From Miscanthus floridulus (lineage: Eukaryota > Streptophyta > Magnoliopsida > Poales > Poaceae): 64,000 bases of DNA. Location of the stretch: the NCBI RefSeq assembly GCF_019320115.1, contig NC_089583.1:80989928-81053927 (forward strand). The letters run 5' to 3'. This document shows positions 50,305 through 62,017 of this stretch, piece by piece. Made by a program: the position numbers and the translations under genes. Every line of letters starts with the position of its first letter. Position 1 is the first letter of the stretch. The notes below the pieces were generated by a model, which ran no database searches, was not told the origin of the DNA, and worked only from the letters and a program-made list of their open reading frames with translations.

Positions 50305-50796
50305 CTAATGGCTTGGTGATATGTCGGCAAGTTGATCTTCGGTGCCCACACTCTCAATTAAAATGTCCCTTTTTTGTTGATGATCTCTTATAAAATGGTA
50401 GTGGACATCAATGTGCTTTGTTCTTGCACGTTGAACCAGATTGTTGGTTAGCTTGATTGCACTCTCATTGTCACATAGCAATGGCACTTTCTTGAATTTG
50501 ATTCAATAGATCAATGTGGCCTTCATCCAAAGAATTTGTGCACAATAACTACTGGTGGATATGTATTCGGCTTCGGCAGTTGATAATGCAACACTATTTT
50601 GCTTCTTTGATGACCATAAAATAAGTGATCTTTCCAATAGTTGACATGCGCCCAAGGTGCTCTTCCTTTCAACCTTGCATCCTGCATAATCAGAGTTCGA
50701 ATATCCAACTAGTTCAAACTTTGCTCCTTTGGGATAGCACAAACCAACATTTTGTATATGCTTCAAGTACCTCAATATTCTCTTTGTAGTCTTCAA
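50305..50796 (-). pseudogene. Copia RNase H, decayed
   Basis: Minus-strand frames contain SNSDYAGCKVERKSTLGACQ, SSKKQNSVALSTAEAEYIST and, after a frame break near 50500, LLCDNESAIKLTNN and KHIDVHYHFIRDH. These are the Copia RNase H hallmarks, which degrade RNA from the RNA/DNA hybrid. At least one stop or frame change separates the two halves. Confidence 0.88.
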
Positions 50797-50817
50797 ATGA
50801 ATTTCTCTTGGTGAGGC

Positions 50818-52036
50818 TTAAAATCTTGCACACATGCAAACACTAAACATAGCATCCGGCCTTGATGTGGTCACATAGAGTAGGCTTCCATTCATAGAGT
50901 GATACAACTTTTGATCCACCATGTTGCCACTTGCATCACTATCCAAATTGCCATTTGTTCCCATTGGTGTACTAGTGGCCTTTGCTTCATTCATGCCAAA
51001 CTTCTTGAGCATGTCTTTGATATACTTCCCTTGACTCACAAATGTACCATTCTTCAATTGCTTGATTTGAAGACCAGAAGTAACTCAACTCTCCAATCAT
51101 GGACATCTCAAACTCATTAGCCATCATTCTTCCAAACTCTTCACAAAAGTCTTGATTGGTTGATCCAAAGATAATGTCATCAACATAGATTTGTAACACA
51201 AACAAGCCCTTTCAAATCTTCTTGGTGAAAAGAGTGGTGTCAACCTTGCCCATAATGAACCCCTTAGAGAGTAGGAAGTCCCTGAACCTCTCATACCATG
51301 CTCTAGGTACTTGCTTCAAGCCATACAATGCCTTCTTCAACTTGTATAGATGGTTGGGCTTCTTGTCATCTTCAAAACCAGGAGATTGCTCAACATATAC
51401 TTCTTCATTGACGTAGCCATTGAAAAATGCACTCTTGACATCCATTTGATATACCTTGATGTTGTGGGCACAAGCATAGTCTACCAAGATTCTAACTGCT
51501 TCTAATCTAGTAACTGGAGCATATATTTCTCTAAAGTCAAGACCTTCAACTTGAGTGTAACCTTGTGCTACCAATCTTGCTTTGTTCCTTACTATTATCT
51601 CATCTTGATCTTCCTTGTTTCTATAGACCCATTTGGTTCCAATCACATTGTAGTTCTTTGGTCTCTCAATGAACTCCCATACTTGATTTCTTGTGAAGTT
51701 GTTCAATTCTTCATGCATAGTGTTCACCCAATCAACATCCTTCAATGCTTCTTCTATCTTCTTTGGTTCAATGGATGATACAAATGAGAAGTGCTTACAA
51801 AATGATGCTAATCTTGATCTTGTTTGTACACCTCTAAAAATATCTCTAATTATAGTGTATAATGGATGATCTCTTGCAATATTGATTGGTTGGAGTATTG
51901 GAACATTGCTTGCACTTGCTTGTTCATTGGATTGAGAAGATGAGGTAGCCACTTGATCTTCTTCATTGTCATGAGAGCCACTAGTACTTGCTTGATTTGT
52001 ATCATCTTGCACATTTGAGTTAGAGAGCACTTGCAC
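50818..52036 (-). pseudogene. Copia reverse transcriptase, decayed
   Basis: The long minus-strand frame 52036-51212 holds DWVNTMHEELNNFTRNQVWE, VIGTKWVYRNK, ARLVAQGYTQVEGLDFREIY, YQMDVKSAFFNGYVNEEVYV and KALYGLKQVPRAWYER. It stops at 51212, just before the catalytic YVDD motif (QIYVDDIIFGSTN, near 51190). A short deletion near 51075 then shifts the frame after GELSYF, and KYIKDMLKKFGMNEAK continues in the next frame to 50818. Confidence 0.9.
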
Positions 52037-52223
52037 TTGATCATCTTATTCATCATTCACTTGTCTAGGTCTCAATTCACCAACATCCATATTCTTCATG
52101 ACATTTGAAAGTTGAATTCCTCTAGCATCTTTAAGATTCTCATTCTCATCTTGGGAACCCTTGGTTTCATCAAATTCAACATCATGAACTTCTTCAAGAG
52201 TACCATTTGCCAAATTCCAAACT

Positions 52224-53249
52224 CTATGCTTTGCTTGTAGTGGAGTAACCAAGCAAGAATCCTTCATCATATTTCTTGTCAAACTTGCTCAATCTAGTGC
52301 CTTTCTTCAATATGTAGCATTTGCAACCAAATACCCAAAAGTATGCAATGTTGGGCTTTCTACCATTCAGGAGCTCATAAGGTGTCTTCTCCTTCAAAGG
52401 GTGACAATAGAGGCGGTTGCTACAATAGCAAGCCATGTTTATTACTTCGGCCCAAAAGGATTGACTCACATTGTACTCATTAAGCATAGACCTAGCCATA
52501 TCAATGAGTGTTCTATTCTTCCTCTCAACAATGCCATTTGATTGTGGAGTGTACTTGGTCTGAGAATTGATGTCTAATTCCAAAATCATCACACAACTCA
52601 TCAATTCTAGTGTTCTTAAACTCACTACTATTATCACTTCTAACTCTCTTGATGGTTGTTTCAAACTCATTGTGAATGCCCTTGACAAATGATTTGAAGG
52701 CTACAAACACATCATGCTTGTCCACTAGAAAGAATGTCCATGTGTATCTAGTGTAGTCATCCACTATCATAAAGCCATATTTGTTTCCATCGATGCTAGT
52801 GTATTATGTTGGCCCAAACAAGTCCATGTGCAATAATTCAAATGTCTGGCTAGTGCTCATTATGCTCTTCTTAGGATGGGTGTTTCTAACTTGTTGCTGG
52901 CTTGACAAGAGCTACAAAGTTTATCCTTCTCAAATACCACATCTTTCAAGCCTCTAACTAGATCGTGCTTAACCAATCCATTTAATTGTTGCATTCCAAC
53001 ATGACCAAGCCTTCTATACCATAACCAACACATGCTAGACTTAGTGAATAAGCATGTTGACAATTGAGCTTCACTAGCATTGAAATCAACCAAGTATAGA
53101 TTCTCACATCTAAAGCCTTTGAAGATCAAATTAGAGCCATCTACACTTATGATTTCTACATCATCTACTCCAAATATGCACTTGAATCCAAGATCACACA
53201 ATTGAGCCACGGATAGCAAATTGAAGTTCAAGCTCTCTACTAGCAACAC
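52224..53249 (-). pseudogene. Copia integrase with GAG-pre-integrase domain, decayed
   Basis: The pre-integrase part shows WYRRLGHVGMQQLNGLVKHD and CSSCQASNK (53060-52890). The core shows MIVDDYTRYTWTFFLVDKHD (52770-52711), VRSDNSSEF with the second catalytic Asp, and NGIVERKNRTLIDMARSML with the catalytic Glu, followed by NRLYCHPLKEKTPYELLNGR. Two frames are used, with breaks near 52860 and 52560. Confidence 0.88.
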
Positions 53250-53435
53250 ATTAGATATGCTCTCAAGTCATTAGATATTGCAATCTTACCAAGCCCTTTG
53301 ACCTTGCCTTTGCCATTGTCACCAAATGTGATACTATCATAAACATTGCTATCATTGGTATTGATTGAGTTGAACATTCTTACATCACCAATCATGTGTT
53401 GAGTACACCCACTATCAAGAACCCAATGCCTTCCT
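53250..53435 (-). pseudogene. Copia aspartic protease segment
   Basis: On the minus strand WVLDSGCTQHMIGD (near 53425-53385) carries the DSG catalytic triplet of Copia proteases, followed by VYDSITFGDNGKGKVKGLGK. A stop near 53270 separates it from the next domain. Confidence 0.75.
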
Positions 53436-55433
53436 CTATCTTTGTAATTGACCTACAAAAGAAGATCTATTCCTTTTAGGTACCCAAACTTGCTTGAGTC
53501 CTTGAAGGTTAGTGACCAAGCTCTTTGGCTCCCAAATGGCTTTCTTCTTTGAGCCAACAATTGGTGTACCAACAAACTTAGCCTTCACTCTATTCACACC
53601 CTTGGTAAGCATATAACAAGAATCAAACTTAATTGGGGATACATTAGAGTTCTTGTTATTGTTCTTGCAATATTGCTCTACATGCCCAACTTGCTTGCAT
53701 GTATTGCAAAACCGACCATTGTTCTTTACAAAACTAGTCTTGTGAGAAGCAAAGGCCGCCTTACCTTTCTTGGGGGTATAGCCCAATCCCTCTTTGTTGA
53801 GAGAAAATCTTTGGCTACCCAAGCACTTTAGCAAGCGGGCCTCACCACCATAGGCATTGCATAAGGCGCGAGTGAGCTCATTGACCTCCTTCTTTAAGGT
53901 CTCATTCTTAATCATAAGTGAGGCATCACAAGTGAAACCATCACTCATAGGTGAGGTGGAAGTGGATGATGAGCTACATGAAGGGTTAGCAGGAGCAACA
54001 TTAATAGGCTCATAGAAAGATTCATCAATTATATCACATGTTAAGCCTATATCAAATGTTACTGCCACTTTCTCATTTTGTTCAACAAGAATGGAATGAT
54101 CCTTTTCAAGCTTATTGTGAGCCTAGTCAAGCTTCTCATGGGCATCCTCTAGCCTCTCATGAGATGCACTGAGCTCATCAAAGACTTGCTTAAGGGCTTT
54201 TAGTTCCTTACGCAAATCTTTGCATTCCTTTCTTTTGAAATCAAAGTGAGTTTTAGCATCTTCAAGCATTTCAATTAGTTCATCTTTAGTGGGTTCATCA
54301 TCATCATCTCTATCACTTTCACTCTCACATCCATCATCACAAGTTTGTACCTTAGTGGTCTTAGCCATGAAGCAAGTTGATGGAGTGTCAAAGAGAGAAG
54401 GCTTCTCATTAATGGCAATGCTTGCAAGAGCCTTCTTCTTGGTGGTCTTGTCATCATCACTATCATCATCACTTGAGGAAGCATCACTATCCTAAGTTAC
54501 CACATATGAACCACCCTTCTTTTTATTTTTGAAGGTCATCTTGTCCTTCTCCTTCTTCTCCTTCTCCTTCTCATCATTGTTCTTGCCCTTCTCGTCATCA
54601 TCTTCATTCTCACTATTGTAGGGGCATTGGGCAACAAGATGATTCTTGCTACCACACTTGAAGCACCTCCTTGCTTCATCCTTGTTTCTTGATGATGACT
54701 TCTTCCTTCTTGCATGATAGCCCTTCTTCACCATGAATTTGTCAAATCTCTTCACCAAGAGAGTCATCTTCTCATCATCAAACTCATCAAAGCTTGAGTC
54801 TTCATCTTTACTTGATGATTCTTGCTTTGCCTTGTCCCTAGATGATGTAGCCTTGAATGCCACACTCTTCTTCTTCCCATCCTTCTTCTCCTTCTCTTCC
54901 TTCTCATCATCATCTCTATAAGTGCCATCGGTCATCACATCTCCTAATACTTAGTTTGGTGTCATGATGTCCAAACCACTCATCACTATAATAGTAACCA
55001 ATGTGCCAAATCTTGATGGTAAACATCTCAAGAACTTATGAGAAAAGTCCTTGTCCTTCACTTCTTTACCAAGTGCTTTGAGATCATTGACTAGCACTTG
55101 GAGCCTATGAAACATCTCTGGCACACTTTCATCTTCCTTCATCTTAAAGTTAGCAAACTTCTCCTTGAGGATATAAGCCTTGGCACCCTTCACCAATTGT
55201 GTGCCCTCAAATGATTCTTCCAACTTCTTCCATGCCTCATGAGTCATCTCAGTGTTCTTGATTTGCTCAAATGTCCTCTCATCCAATGCATCATGAATGG
55301 CACTAAGAGCAATGTCATTGTTTTGGAGATGCATTTCATCGGCCATGGAGGGAGCTTCCGGATTTGCTACCTCAATCTTGGTCTCCACCACCTTCCATAT
55401 ATTTCTATTGATTGACTTGATATATGTTGTCAT
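53436..55433 (-). pseudogene. Copia gag, Sirevirus-like, decayed
   Basis: Starts at the ATG 55433. The UBN2-type gag domain includes ALSAIHDALDERTFEQIKNT, WKKLEESFEGT and FRLQVLVNDLKALG-like sequence to about 54960, where a TAA (sense C-to-T at a Gln codon) stops it. Next come an acidic Lys/Glu-rich linker, a zinc knuckle CFKCGSKNHLVAQC (near 54670-54630), a predicted coiled coil ELIEMLEDAKTHFDFKRKEC (54290-54230), and a second knuckle CNTCKQVGHVEQYC (near 53710-53670). Further stops lie at about 54490, 54121 and near 54069. Confidence 0.85.
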
Positions 55434-55547
55434 CTTAGCCTTTCAATAAGGATAATTTGAGCCATCAAATTTGTGTGGCTTCTTGATATTGTTGATTTGA
55501 GCCATTTTGACATCAAAGGTTGTTAAGCCTCAAATCACGGTGACTAC

Positions 55548-55560
55548 GGCTTCGATACCA
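55548..55560 (-). other. Primer-binding site of the Copia element
   Basis: Minus strand TGGTATCGAAGCC, matching the initiator tRNA-Met end used by Copia elements, two bases inside the 5' LTR. Confidence 0.8.
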
Positions 55561-55562
55561 CT

Positions 55563-57572
55563 CGAAAAGTCCTAATAGCTAGAGGGGGGTGAATAGCCTA
55601 TAAAAATTTCTACAACAACACTTAATCCAAGTGGTTAGACAATTGAGAAGCGAAGCGAGTGTTGTGCTAGCCTAATCAAAATGCAAGCCCCTTATCCACA
55701 ATTCTAGTTATCTATGATCTCTATAACACACAAGAGGCTATGTCACTACCAATAATTTAGTGAGCTCTCAAAGATTAACTAAAGAGACTCACTAACCACC
55801 AGACAAGACACAACCCAGCTCTCAAAACTAATTGCACTAAAGAGCTTAGCTACACTAGAAATGTAAGTACAAGGGTAAGGTAGTGAAGATATACTGCTGT
55901 GGCAAGTGACAATTAATCAATCACAATAGAAATCCTCAGAGACAATGATGACATAAGATTTTTCACTGAGGTTCACTTGCTTGCCAGCAAGCTAGTCCCC
56001 GTTGTGGCAATTCACTCACTTGGAGGTTCACGCGCTAATAGGCATCACATGCCTAACCCGCAACCGGGTGCCACACAACCAACACAAGATGATGATCCAT
56101 AAGCCATGAGTAATCCACTAGAGTATCTTTTGGCTCTCCACCAAGGAAAGGTCAAGAACCCCATACAATCACCACATGATCAGAGCCAAAGACAAGCACC
56201 TTCCTCCGCCCAACGATCCTCGCTGCACCAAGCTATCTAGGTCATGGCAACCACTAAGAGAAACAAGCGAATCCTGCAGCAAAACACAATCCCTAAGTGC
56301 CTCTAGATGCAATCACTCAAGAAATACACTTGGATTCACTTCCAATCTCACAAAGATGATGAATCAATGAAGAAGATGAGTGGGAGGGCTTTGTTAGCTC
56401 ACTAGGTTGCTATGCCAATGAAGATGGCCAAGAGAGTGAGCTAGAGCTAGCCTATGGGGCTTAAATAGATGCTCCCATGAAATAGAGTAGTTGGGTCACA
56501 TAAGTGACCATCGGACTCGCTGGCACGGGCCGTTGGACCATCCAACGCTCGATCCGACGCCCTGCCATGTCCACTCATGTGCTGCCATGTGTCCCAGTTT
56601 GAATCAAAGTGACCGTTGTTCGCGTAACGGCTCACTGTCACGCTCTGATCGTGTCATCGGATCTAGGCCTTAGATCCACCATCGAACTCCACATAGGGAG
56701 GGTTCGACGCGGATCCAGTAAGGTCCAGAGAGGGTTAAAACCCTCAGATGTCGGTATGACACCCACCATCGGACGTAGCTTAGGGTCCAATGCTGCCACA
56801 TGTCGCTCCTTCACACGCTGCATTCTTTCTTCGCACGTAAAATAGTGCGCTCGACCTGTCCGATGCCTCCTTTCAACTAGGGTTCGATGCTTGTCAAAAT
56901 TACACCGAGAGGTTTCCAGAGCCAGTTGGACCGAGTCCGAACCCTAGCTGTCATACCTAGGTAGGTTCGATGCTCTCCCATGAATGCTCATAGGCTACCA
57001 CATTAGCAACCCAGCTAGGGTTAGCTATCAGACCCAGCTAGAGGTTGGTCTGATGCTCTGTGAAGCAGGGTCTGACTGCCCCTATTTCTACTCCTTTTGA
57101 TGTCCAACTTTGCCACCCTTGCTCAAATGTGCCAACCACCAAGTGTAACACCTTGTGCACTTATGTTAGCATATTTTCACAAATATTTTTAAGGGTGTTA
57201 GCACTCACTAGAATCTAAATGCATATGCAATGAGTTAGAACATCTAGTGGCACTTTGATAACCATATTTCGATATGAGTTTTACCCCTCTTAATAGTACG
57301 GCTATCTATCCTAAATGTGATCACACTCGCTAAGTGTCTTGATCACCAAAACAAAAAGCTCCTATGGATATCACCTTTGCCTTGAGTTTTTGTTTTTCTC
57401 TTTCTTCTTTTCCAAGCCCGAGCACTTGATCAACATGGTCATCACCACCAACATGATCATCATCACTTGCTCCACCACTTGGAATGTGCTACCCTATCTC
57501 ATGATCACTTAGAGTAAAAAGGGTTAGCACTTAGGGTTTCATCAATTCACCAAAACCAAACTAGAGCTTTCA
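55563..57572 (-). repeat. 5' LTR of the Copia element
   Basis: From CGAAAAGTCC (the expected TG has become CG) to GAGCTTTCA. It is 2010 bases, nearly the same length as the other LTR. Confidence 0.9.
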
Positions 57573-58070
57573 CCCTTCATGCTTATAACCGGTCCATCAA
57601 GCCAAGTCTTGTCTTGATCTTGTCCACCTTAGTCACATGATTCAATGTTATGTCTCATATGCAATGAGCTCCTTCATCACATGTGTGAGTTTTGCAACAT
57701 ATCCAAGCCTATTTCACCTCTATGGCATGAGTTGCTCACACAAATATTCTTATGGACTAATCACCTGTGTATTTCACTTAAACACATATTAGTCCATCTA
57801 GGTTGTCACTCAATTACCAAAACAAAATAAAGGACCTTTCACTCTATCTATAAATGATGGTACCTTAACAATTCACATGACATTACATACTAAATTACTT
57901 GAGAGCATTGCTTATGCAAATCCCTTATGTGTACACAAAATTAGCAAGCTACCTCAAGTTGTATACCAATCCACATAGTATTCCAACAACTCATGCAACA
58001 TTACAAACAAGTAACACAATATTACAGAGTTAGTTTTATGAAAGCAAGAAAAGGACATTAATCCTTGACA

Positions 58071-58077
58071 TGTAAAG
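58071..58077 (+). promoter_or_regulatory. Prolamin box of the dead 50-kDa-type gene
   Basis: TGTAAAG within CTTGACATGTAAAGTGAA, about 330 bases before the start codon. The same context (CTTGACGTGTAAAGTGAA) occurs before the intact prolamin gene. The box binds the endosperm DOF factor PBF. Confidence 0.75.
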
Positions 58078-58178
58078 TGAAGCTTATTAGATTACCTAAC
58101 CCAACACAAACAACAAAATTAGTTGCACAAAGGTATAAAAGTCCACATCAACCATTAAATCAATACGTAAAGTGGGTA

Positions 58179-58187
58179 ATGAGTCAC
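58179..58187 (+). promoter_or_regulatory. GCN4-like motif of the dead 50-kDa-type gene
   Basis: ATGAGTCAC, the bZIP (Opaque2-type) site that pairs with the prolamin box in cereal storage-protein promoters. Confidence 0.65.
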
Positions 58188-58404
58188 ATTATCCAATAAA
58201 ATGTTTATCAAAGTAGTATCGTACAAGCGTTGAGATCCCATAAATGTAAGAAATTCTACCATCAAAACTATAAGTAACACTCATGTGTTTTCTTTGATTC
58301 ATCGCAAAACATCCTTCTATTGTTACCATCAATAACCATTCTACTTAGCAGTATAGGTACCAAATTAGATCTACAATATCAATTATTACCAAAATCCAAC
58401 AACC

Positions 58405-59390
58405 ATGAAGGAGGTGCTTGTGGTTCTTGCTTTCATGGCTCTTGTATCGAGCGTTGCCTGCACATAGATAGCCGGTTGCAGCTGTGGTCAACAACAAAGC
58501 CATGAGCAACAACAACACCATACACAAAAACAACAACATCAACATCAACCACCACAACAACAACATCACCAGCAACCACAACACCAACAACAAAAAGTTC
58601 ACATACAGCAGAAACAACATCACCAACAACAAGAAGTTCATGTTCATCAGCAACAAGAAGTCCATGTGAAACAACAACCACAACACCAACAACAACATCA
58701 ATGTGAAGGCCAACAACAGCATCACCAACAATCACGCCATGGGCAACAACAAGGATAGAGCCATGAGAAACAACATCAACAATAATGCCAGGGTCATGAG
58801 AAGCCACAGCAACCGCACCAGCAACAATGTCAGGGTTATGTGCAGCAGCAGCCACTACAACATCAACAATGTCAGTAGGGCTAGGAGCAACCGCAACAAC
58901 AGCAATGCCATTTCCAGGAGCAGCCATTGCAACAACCAAAGCACTGCCAAAAGGGTGTGAGCAGCAATAGACAACAAGGTGCAGTTCTAGCTACTGTAAC
59001 GGTAGCACAAATCTAAAAATTTGCCATGAATTCCTGAGGCAACAGTGCAACCCTTTGGTAATGCCTTTTCTCCAATCACGTTTGGTACAACTGAGCAACT
59101 ACCAGGTATTGCGATAGCAATGCTGTCAAGAGCTTAGGCAGATCAAGCCACAATACCTTCACCAAGCGATCTATAGCATGGTTCAATCCATAATCCAGCA
59201 ACAACAACAGCAGCAGCAGCAACAACAACAACAACAACCATGCGAGTTATGTCGAGCTCAACTAGCTACTCAAAGTGAGGTGGCGATATTGACGGCAGCG
59301 CAGTACCAACCATCAATGTGCGGCTTGTACCACTCGTGGTACCAAAACAATCCATGTAGCAGTAATGATGTTTGTGGTGTTCACAATTAA
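58405..59390 (+). pseudogene. gz50: 50-kDa gamma-zein/kafirin-type prolamin, pseudogene
   Basis: An endosperm storage protein of the protein-body shell, here dead. The signal peptide is intact (MKEVLVVLAFMALVSSVACT) but is followed at once by TAG (58465). A long Gln/His-rich repeat region (QQQ, HQQ, QEVHV units) runs to about 58950, with stops at 58756, 58783, 58876 and 58882. A frameshift in 58951-58961 moves the reading to another frame, with stops near 58968 and at 59115. The conserved Cys-rich part is still readable: NLKICHEFLRQQC, NPLVMPFLQSRL, QCCQELRQIKP, HQAIYSMVQSIIQ, a poly-Gln tract (59197-59237), then PCELCRAQLATQSEVAILTA and MCGLYHSW. Its closest known relative by memory is the maize 50-kDa gamma-zein. 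All these stops sit where Gln is expected. The promoter boxes and the AATAAA signal remain. Intronless, as in the family. Confidence 0.9.
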
Positions 59391-59436
59391 AGTATTGTGG
59401 CTAGCTAGCCATTATAGTCTTATAGCGGTGTAAAGC

Positions 59437-59442
59437 AATAAA
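59437..59442 (+). promoter_or_regulatory. Poly(A) signal of the dead 50-kDa-type gene
   Basis: AATAAA 47 bases after the stop. The surrounding text (TAGCTAGCC, then ATGCCATACATC) resembles that around the signal of the intact gene. Confidence 0.65.
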
Positions 59443-61882
59443 ATGCCATACATCATGGTGTTTGGATAATGATATCTGAATAAGAATACAATTTATAATG
59501 ATAACCATTGTGTGCACTATGACCACAAATAACATGCCTTGTTCATCCTACCCATATTTTGGTTAGGAATTGGATGGAGTTGTTATTATTCCATGGTTAA
59601 TCACAATTACACAAACATATGGCCATCCTAAACATGAAGCATGTGTCTTGCTCCTTAGTGCACATCTTTCCACTTCCCTCTAAGCATGACATTGTTGAAA
59701 CTCTGCCTACACTTTTTCCTCCTCACCTGATGAAGGAACTTTACCCATTTAAAAATTGTTTAGAAAAAAGAAATTGGTTTAAAACACCATCCACCTCCAA
59801 AACTAGTGGGTTTAGACAAAGAACTACAAAATCAATTAGAAAATTACAATTTGGAAATCTTGAACATGATTGACAAAACTTTTGACTCATACGAATGTTA
59901 GGATATTCGTCATAGGATTGTTAGGATGTTAGTGGCACTAAGAAAAGGGAAGAACTAAAGTCATGGGAGCAAGTAAACTAAATTCATGGGGAAGGATTGA
60001 GAGGCCTCAAAGATGCAAGGTGGCTCACAAGTCAACCAGAGCTCATTGAGATAAAAATAGTTGACCTTATGCATATGAAAATATGTAGATTGAGTCTATC
60101 GAAGTTGTGGAGGCAAAGTTGTGATCACATGGGTGAAGAGAAGGAGCTGCAGTCATATCAGAACCGACCCTCATGGTTGCGCATACTAGTCAGTGCATGG
60201 ACATATGTCGCATGTGCCTGTGGTGTCAGAGACCTGGTCTTAGTGGTCACGATAGATTGGGTAGTTTGTTGTTGAGCCATCGGCTCCTAACTGTAATCAT
60301 ATTTATGTATACACGATCCTAGCATCTAGGCATGGCGGCTGGCCATGATCTCACAATCGGACTCCAGTGCTTTGGTACCTCCATATCTACCGGCACATTG
60401 TGATGAATGGAACTTGAGCATTCTCCAATTTTCCTCTCTTACAATGAGAATGGCAAGGACTACACACTCCCTTTAATTTAATTTATCACTTCCTCTACTT
60501 TCGAGGGGAGCTCACAATAATGAGGTTGGTGGATCTGGTGTAGCTCAAGATAATATTCATGTACCAATGACCACCGGCCAGACAAATGCTACACCTTCTC
60601 ATAAAGTCTTTTGTTGAGATCCAACATAAAATGGCCGGTTGCCATGTAGACTCTCTTATCTAGATGCAAAGAGAGGAGTCGAAGAGGTTACCAACATTGT
60701 CCTGACAGCCAGAACGAGGCTCTCACTTCATCCATCAGAGGGCAGAATGCCCTTCCTGAGCAACCGAGGAAGGACCATGCTAAGACATCCTCTCAATTGA
60801 ACTACATGTACAAGCAGATAGGCCTTGGACCCCTCCATGTCGCCGATCCTTAGCTTGAATAATTTGATCACCAATTTCCATTTAAAGTAAGAATTAAATG
60901 ACAATCGCCATGGTTATAGGGTTTAATTCTAATCAGTTCTATAAGTTTGGGCGATTATGTGAACTAGACATTTTTGGCCCAAACAGGGGTCAGACGACCA
61001 AGCCCATGGTATGTCGATGTTACACCCGGTGTTAAGAATAAAACAAGGATCAATTTTCAAACATACAGCGACATCATAAGTGAAGAACAATTTATTGAAT
61101 AAGCAAATATATATTGGTTTCTATTTTCTAAAAATAAAAAAAAACAAGTTTAGTCTCTGAAGAATCATAACTAATTTAATTTGGACCAGATAAATATGAA
61201 GCTAGTACTAGTTATTTAAAAAATGATATCTATCAATTGGTGATCTATTAAGGTAGATTTTGGAACTTATTATTTTTGTTAATACTATTGTTTTGTTGCT
61301 CGTATTGAAACACTAAGAACATGCACAAATACGATTCAAATAACTCCAAAAAGAACACCAATAGATAGATAACACTTTTAGCAAAAAAAAATATATACTT
61401 GTGTCACATTTTAATAATTTAAGATAAATTACTTAAGGGTCTGTTTGGATCCCATGAAATGAGACCGATATCTAGAAAGTATTTTCCATTTTATTACTAG
61501 GTTAAATTCTAATTCCTCTAAATTTCTAGGAACCAAGAGTTCTTAGTGGTTACTTAAGAGTCTACCAAGAAGGAGGCCCTGCCTATAGTTCTCTCAATTT
61601 GGCAGCGCCTCGTACGTGCTTGGTGCCATAAACAGATAACCACGTTGTGCTGACTGCAAAAAGAGCATTGCGTACACTAATCAGGGGTAGCACATAGTAG
61701 GGCACATTGTGACCAGTCTCAAGGCACCACCACCTGTCTGAAACAAGTCACAAGTTTCAAATGTCCTCTTGCGGTGTCTTACGGATCGGAATGGCAACAC
61801 TCTTGTTGGAAGATACCAGTGGGTTGCTCCACGGGTAATCTTGACACGCAAAGTGATGAGGAACACGGAACGACCATTGGCA
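59443..61882. other. Spacer between the two prolamin genes
   Basis: No supported gene. Open frames at 59619-59873 and 59997-60275 have no recognisable domains. A possible small MITE lies at 61436-61542. The rest is unremarkable AT-rich DNA. Confidence 0.5.
61436..61542. mobile_element. Possible small Tourist/Harbinger-type MITE
   Basis: AGGGTCTGTTTGGATCC follows TTA (61433-61435), and GGAACCAAGAGTTC precedes TTA (61543-61545). The ends are loosely inverted and the TTA flanks fit the superfamily, but the match between the ends is weak. Confidence 0.35.
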
Positions 61883-61889
61883 TGTAAAG
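61883..61889 (+). promoter_or_regulatory. Distal prolamin-box-like motif
   Basis: TGTAAAG in CATGTAAAGC, about 585 bases upstream of the gamma-prolamin start. The core is short, so chance occurrence is possible. Confidence 0.45.
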
Positions 61890-62003
61890 CTCTATGAATT
61901 GGTGTTATCCATTATATAACAACTCACAGAACATCACAAAATTGCACGTCAAGGGGTTGGGTCAGGAAAAAAAATCGCTCGCTTCCGTGTACAATAAAAT
62001 GGC

Positions 62004-62017
62004 GAGTCATGAGTCAT
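62004..62017 (+). promoter_or_regulatory. Doubled GCN4-like motif
   Basis: GAGTCATGAGTCAT contains two overlapping bZIP-type sites (the second is ATGAGTCAT), 120 bases before the proximal prolamin box. Confidence 0.6.

Larger units (their letters stand above)
47086..57572 (-). mobile_element. Copia retrotransposon, Sirevirus-like, complete but dead, 10.5 kb
   Basis: Flanked by CCCTT on both sides (47081-47085 and 57573-57577), inserted in the family A LTR. It reads on the minus strand: 5' LTR 55563-57572, primer site 55548-55560, gag, protease, integrase, reverse transcriptase, RNase H, polypurine tract next to 49092, 3' LTR 47086-49091. The Copia gene order (integrase before RT), 2-kb LTRs and a gag with two zinc knuckles plus an acidic/coiled region fit Sireviruses. 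Stops and frameshifts occur in every gene. By eye the LTRs differ at roughly one base in ten. Confidence 0.9.
33344..57841 (-). mobile_element. Family A LTR split by three later insertions, TSD CTCTA
   Basis: The start TGTAGGGTTGAGATGG (33344) and the end AAGGACCTTTCA (57841) belong to the same LTR family as 19068-21488 and are flanked by CTCTA (33339-33343 and 57842-57846). The LTR itself is in pieces: 33344-33620, 37115-37829, 45764-47085 and 57578-57841, together close to the 2.4 kb of the uninterrupted copy. The gaps are filled by a truncated Gypsy piece, a Tat/Athila-like element and a Copia element. An 80-base overlap at the first gap (33541-33620 repeated at 37115-37194) shows it is not a simple solo LTR. 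Confidence 0.8.

Noticed and set aside
33344..57841. Simple solo LTR made by LTR-LTR recombination
   Set aside because: The 80-base overlap at the Gypsy fragment (33541-33620 and 37115-37194) does not fit a single continuous LTR.
58433..58939. Long antisense frame rich in Val/Ala/Asp over the prolamin pseudogene
   Set aside because: It is the mirror of the CAA/CAC-rich Gln/His repeat read on the other strand, not a gene.
59197..59237. CAA/CAG repeat as an independent microsatellite feature
   Set aside because: It is the poly-Gln tract of the 50-kDa-type prolamin relic, in the family's normal position.
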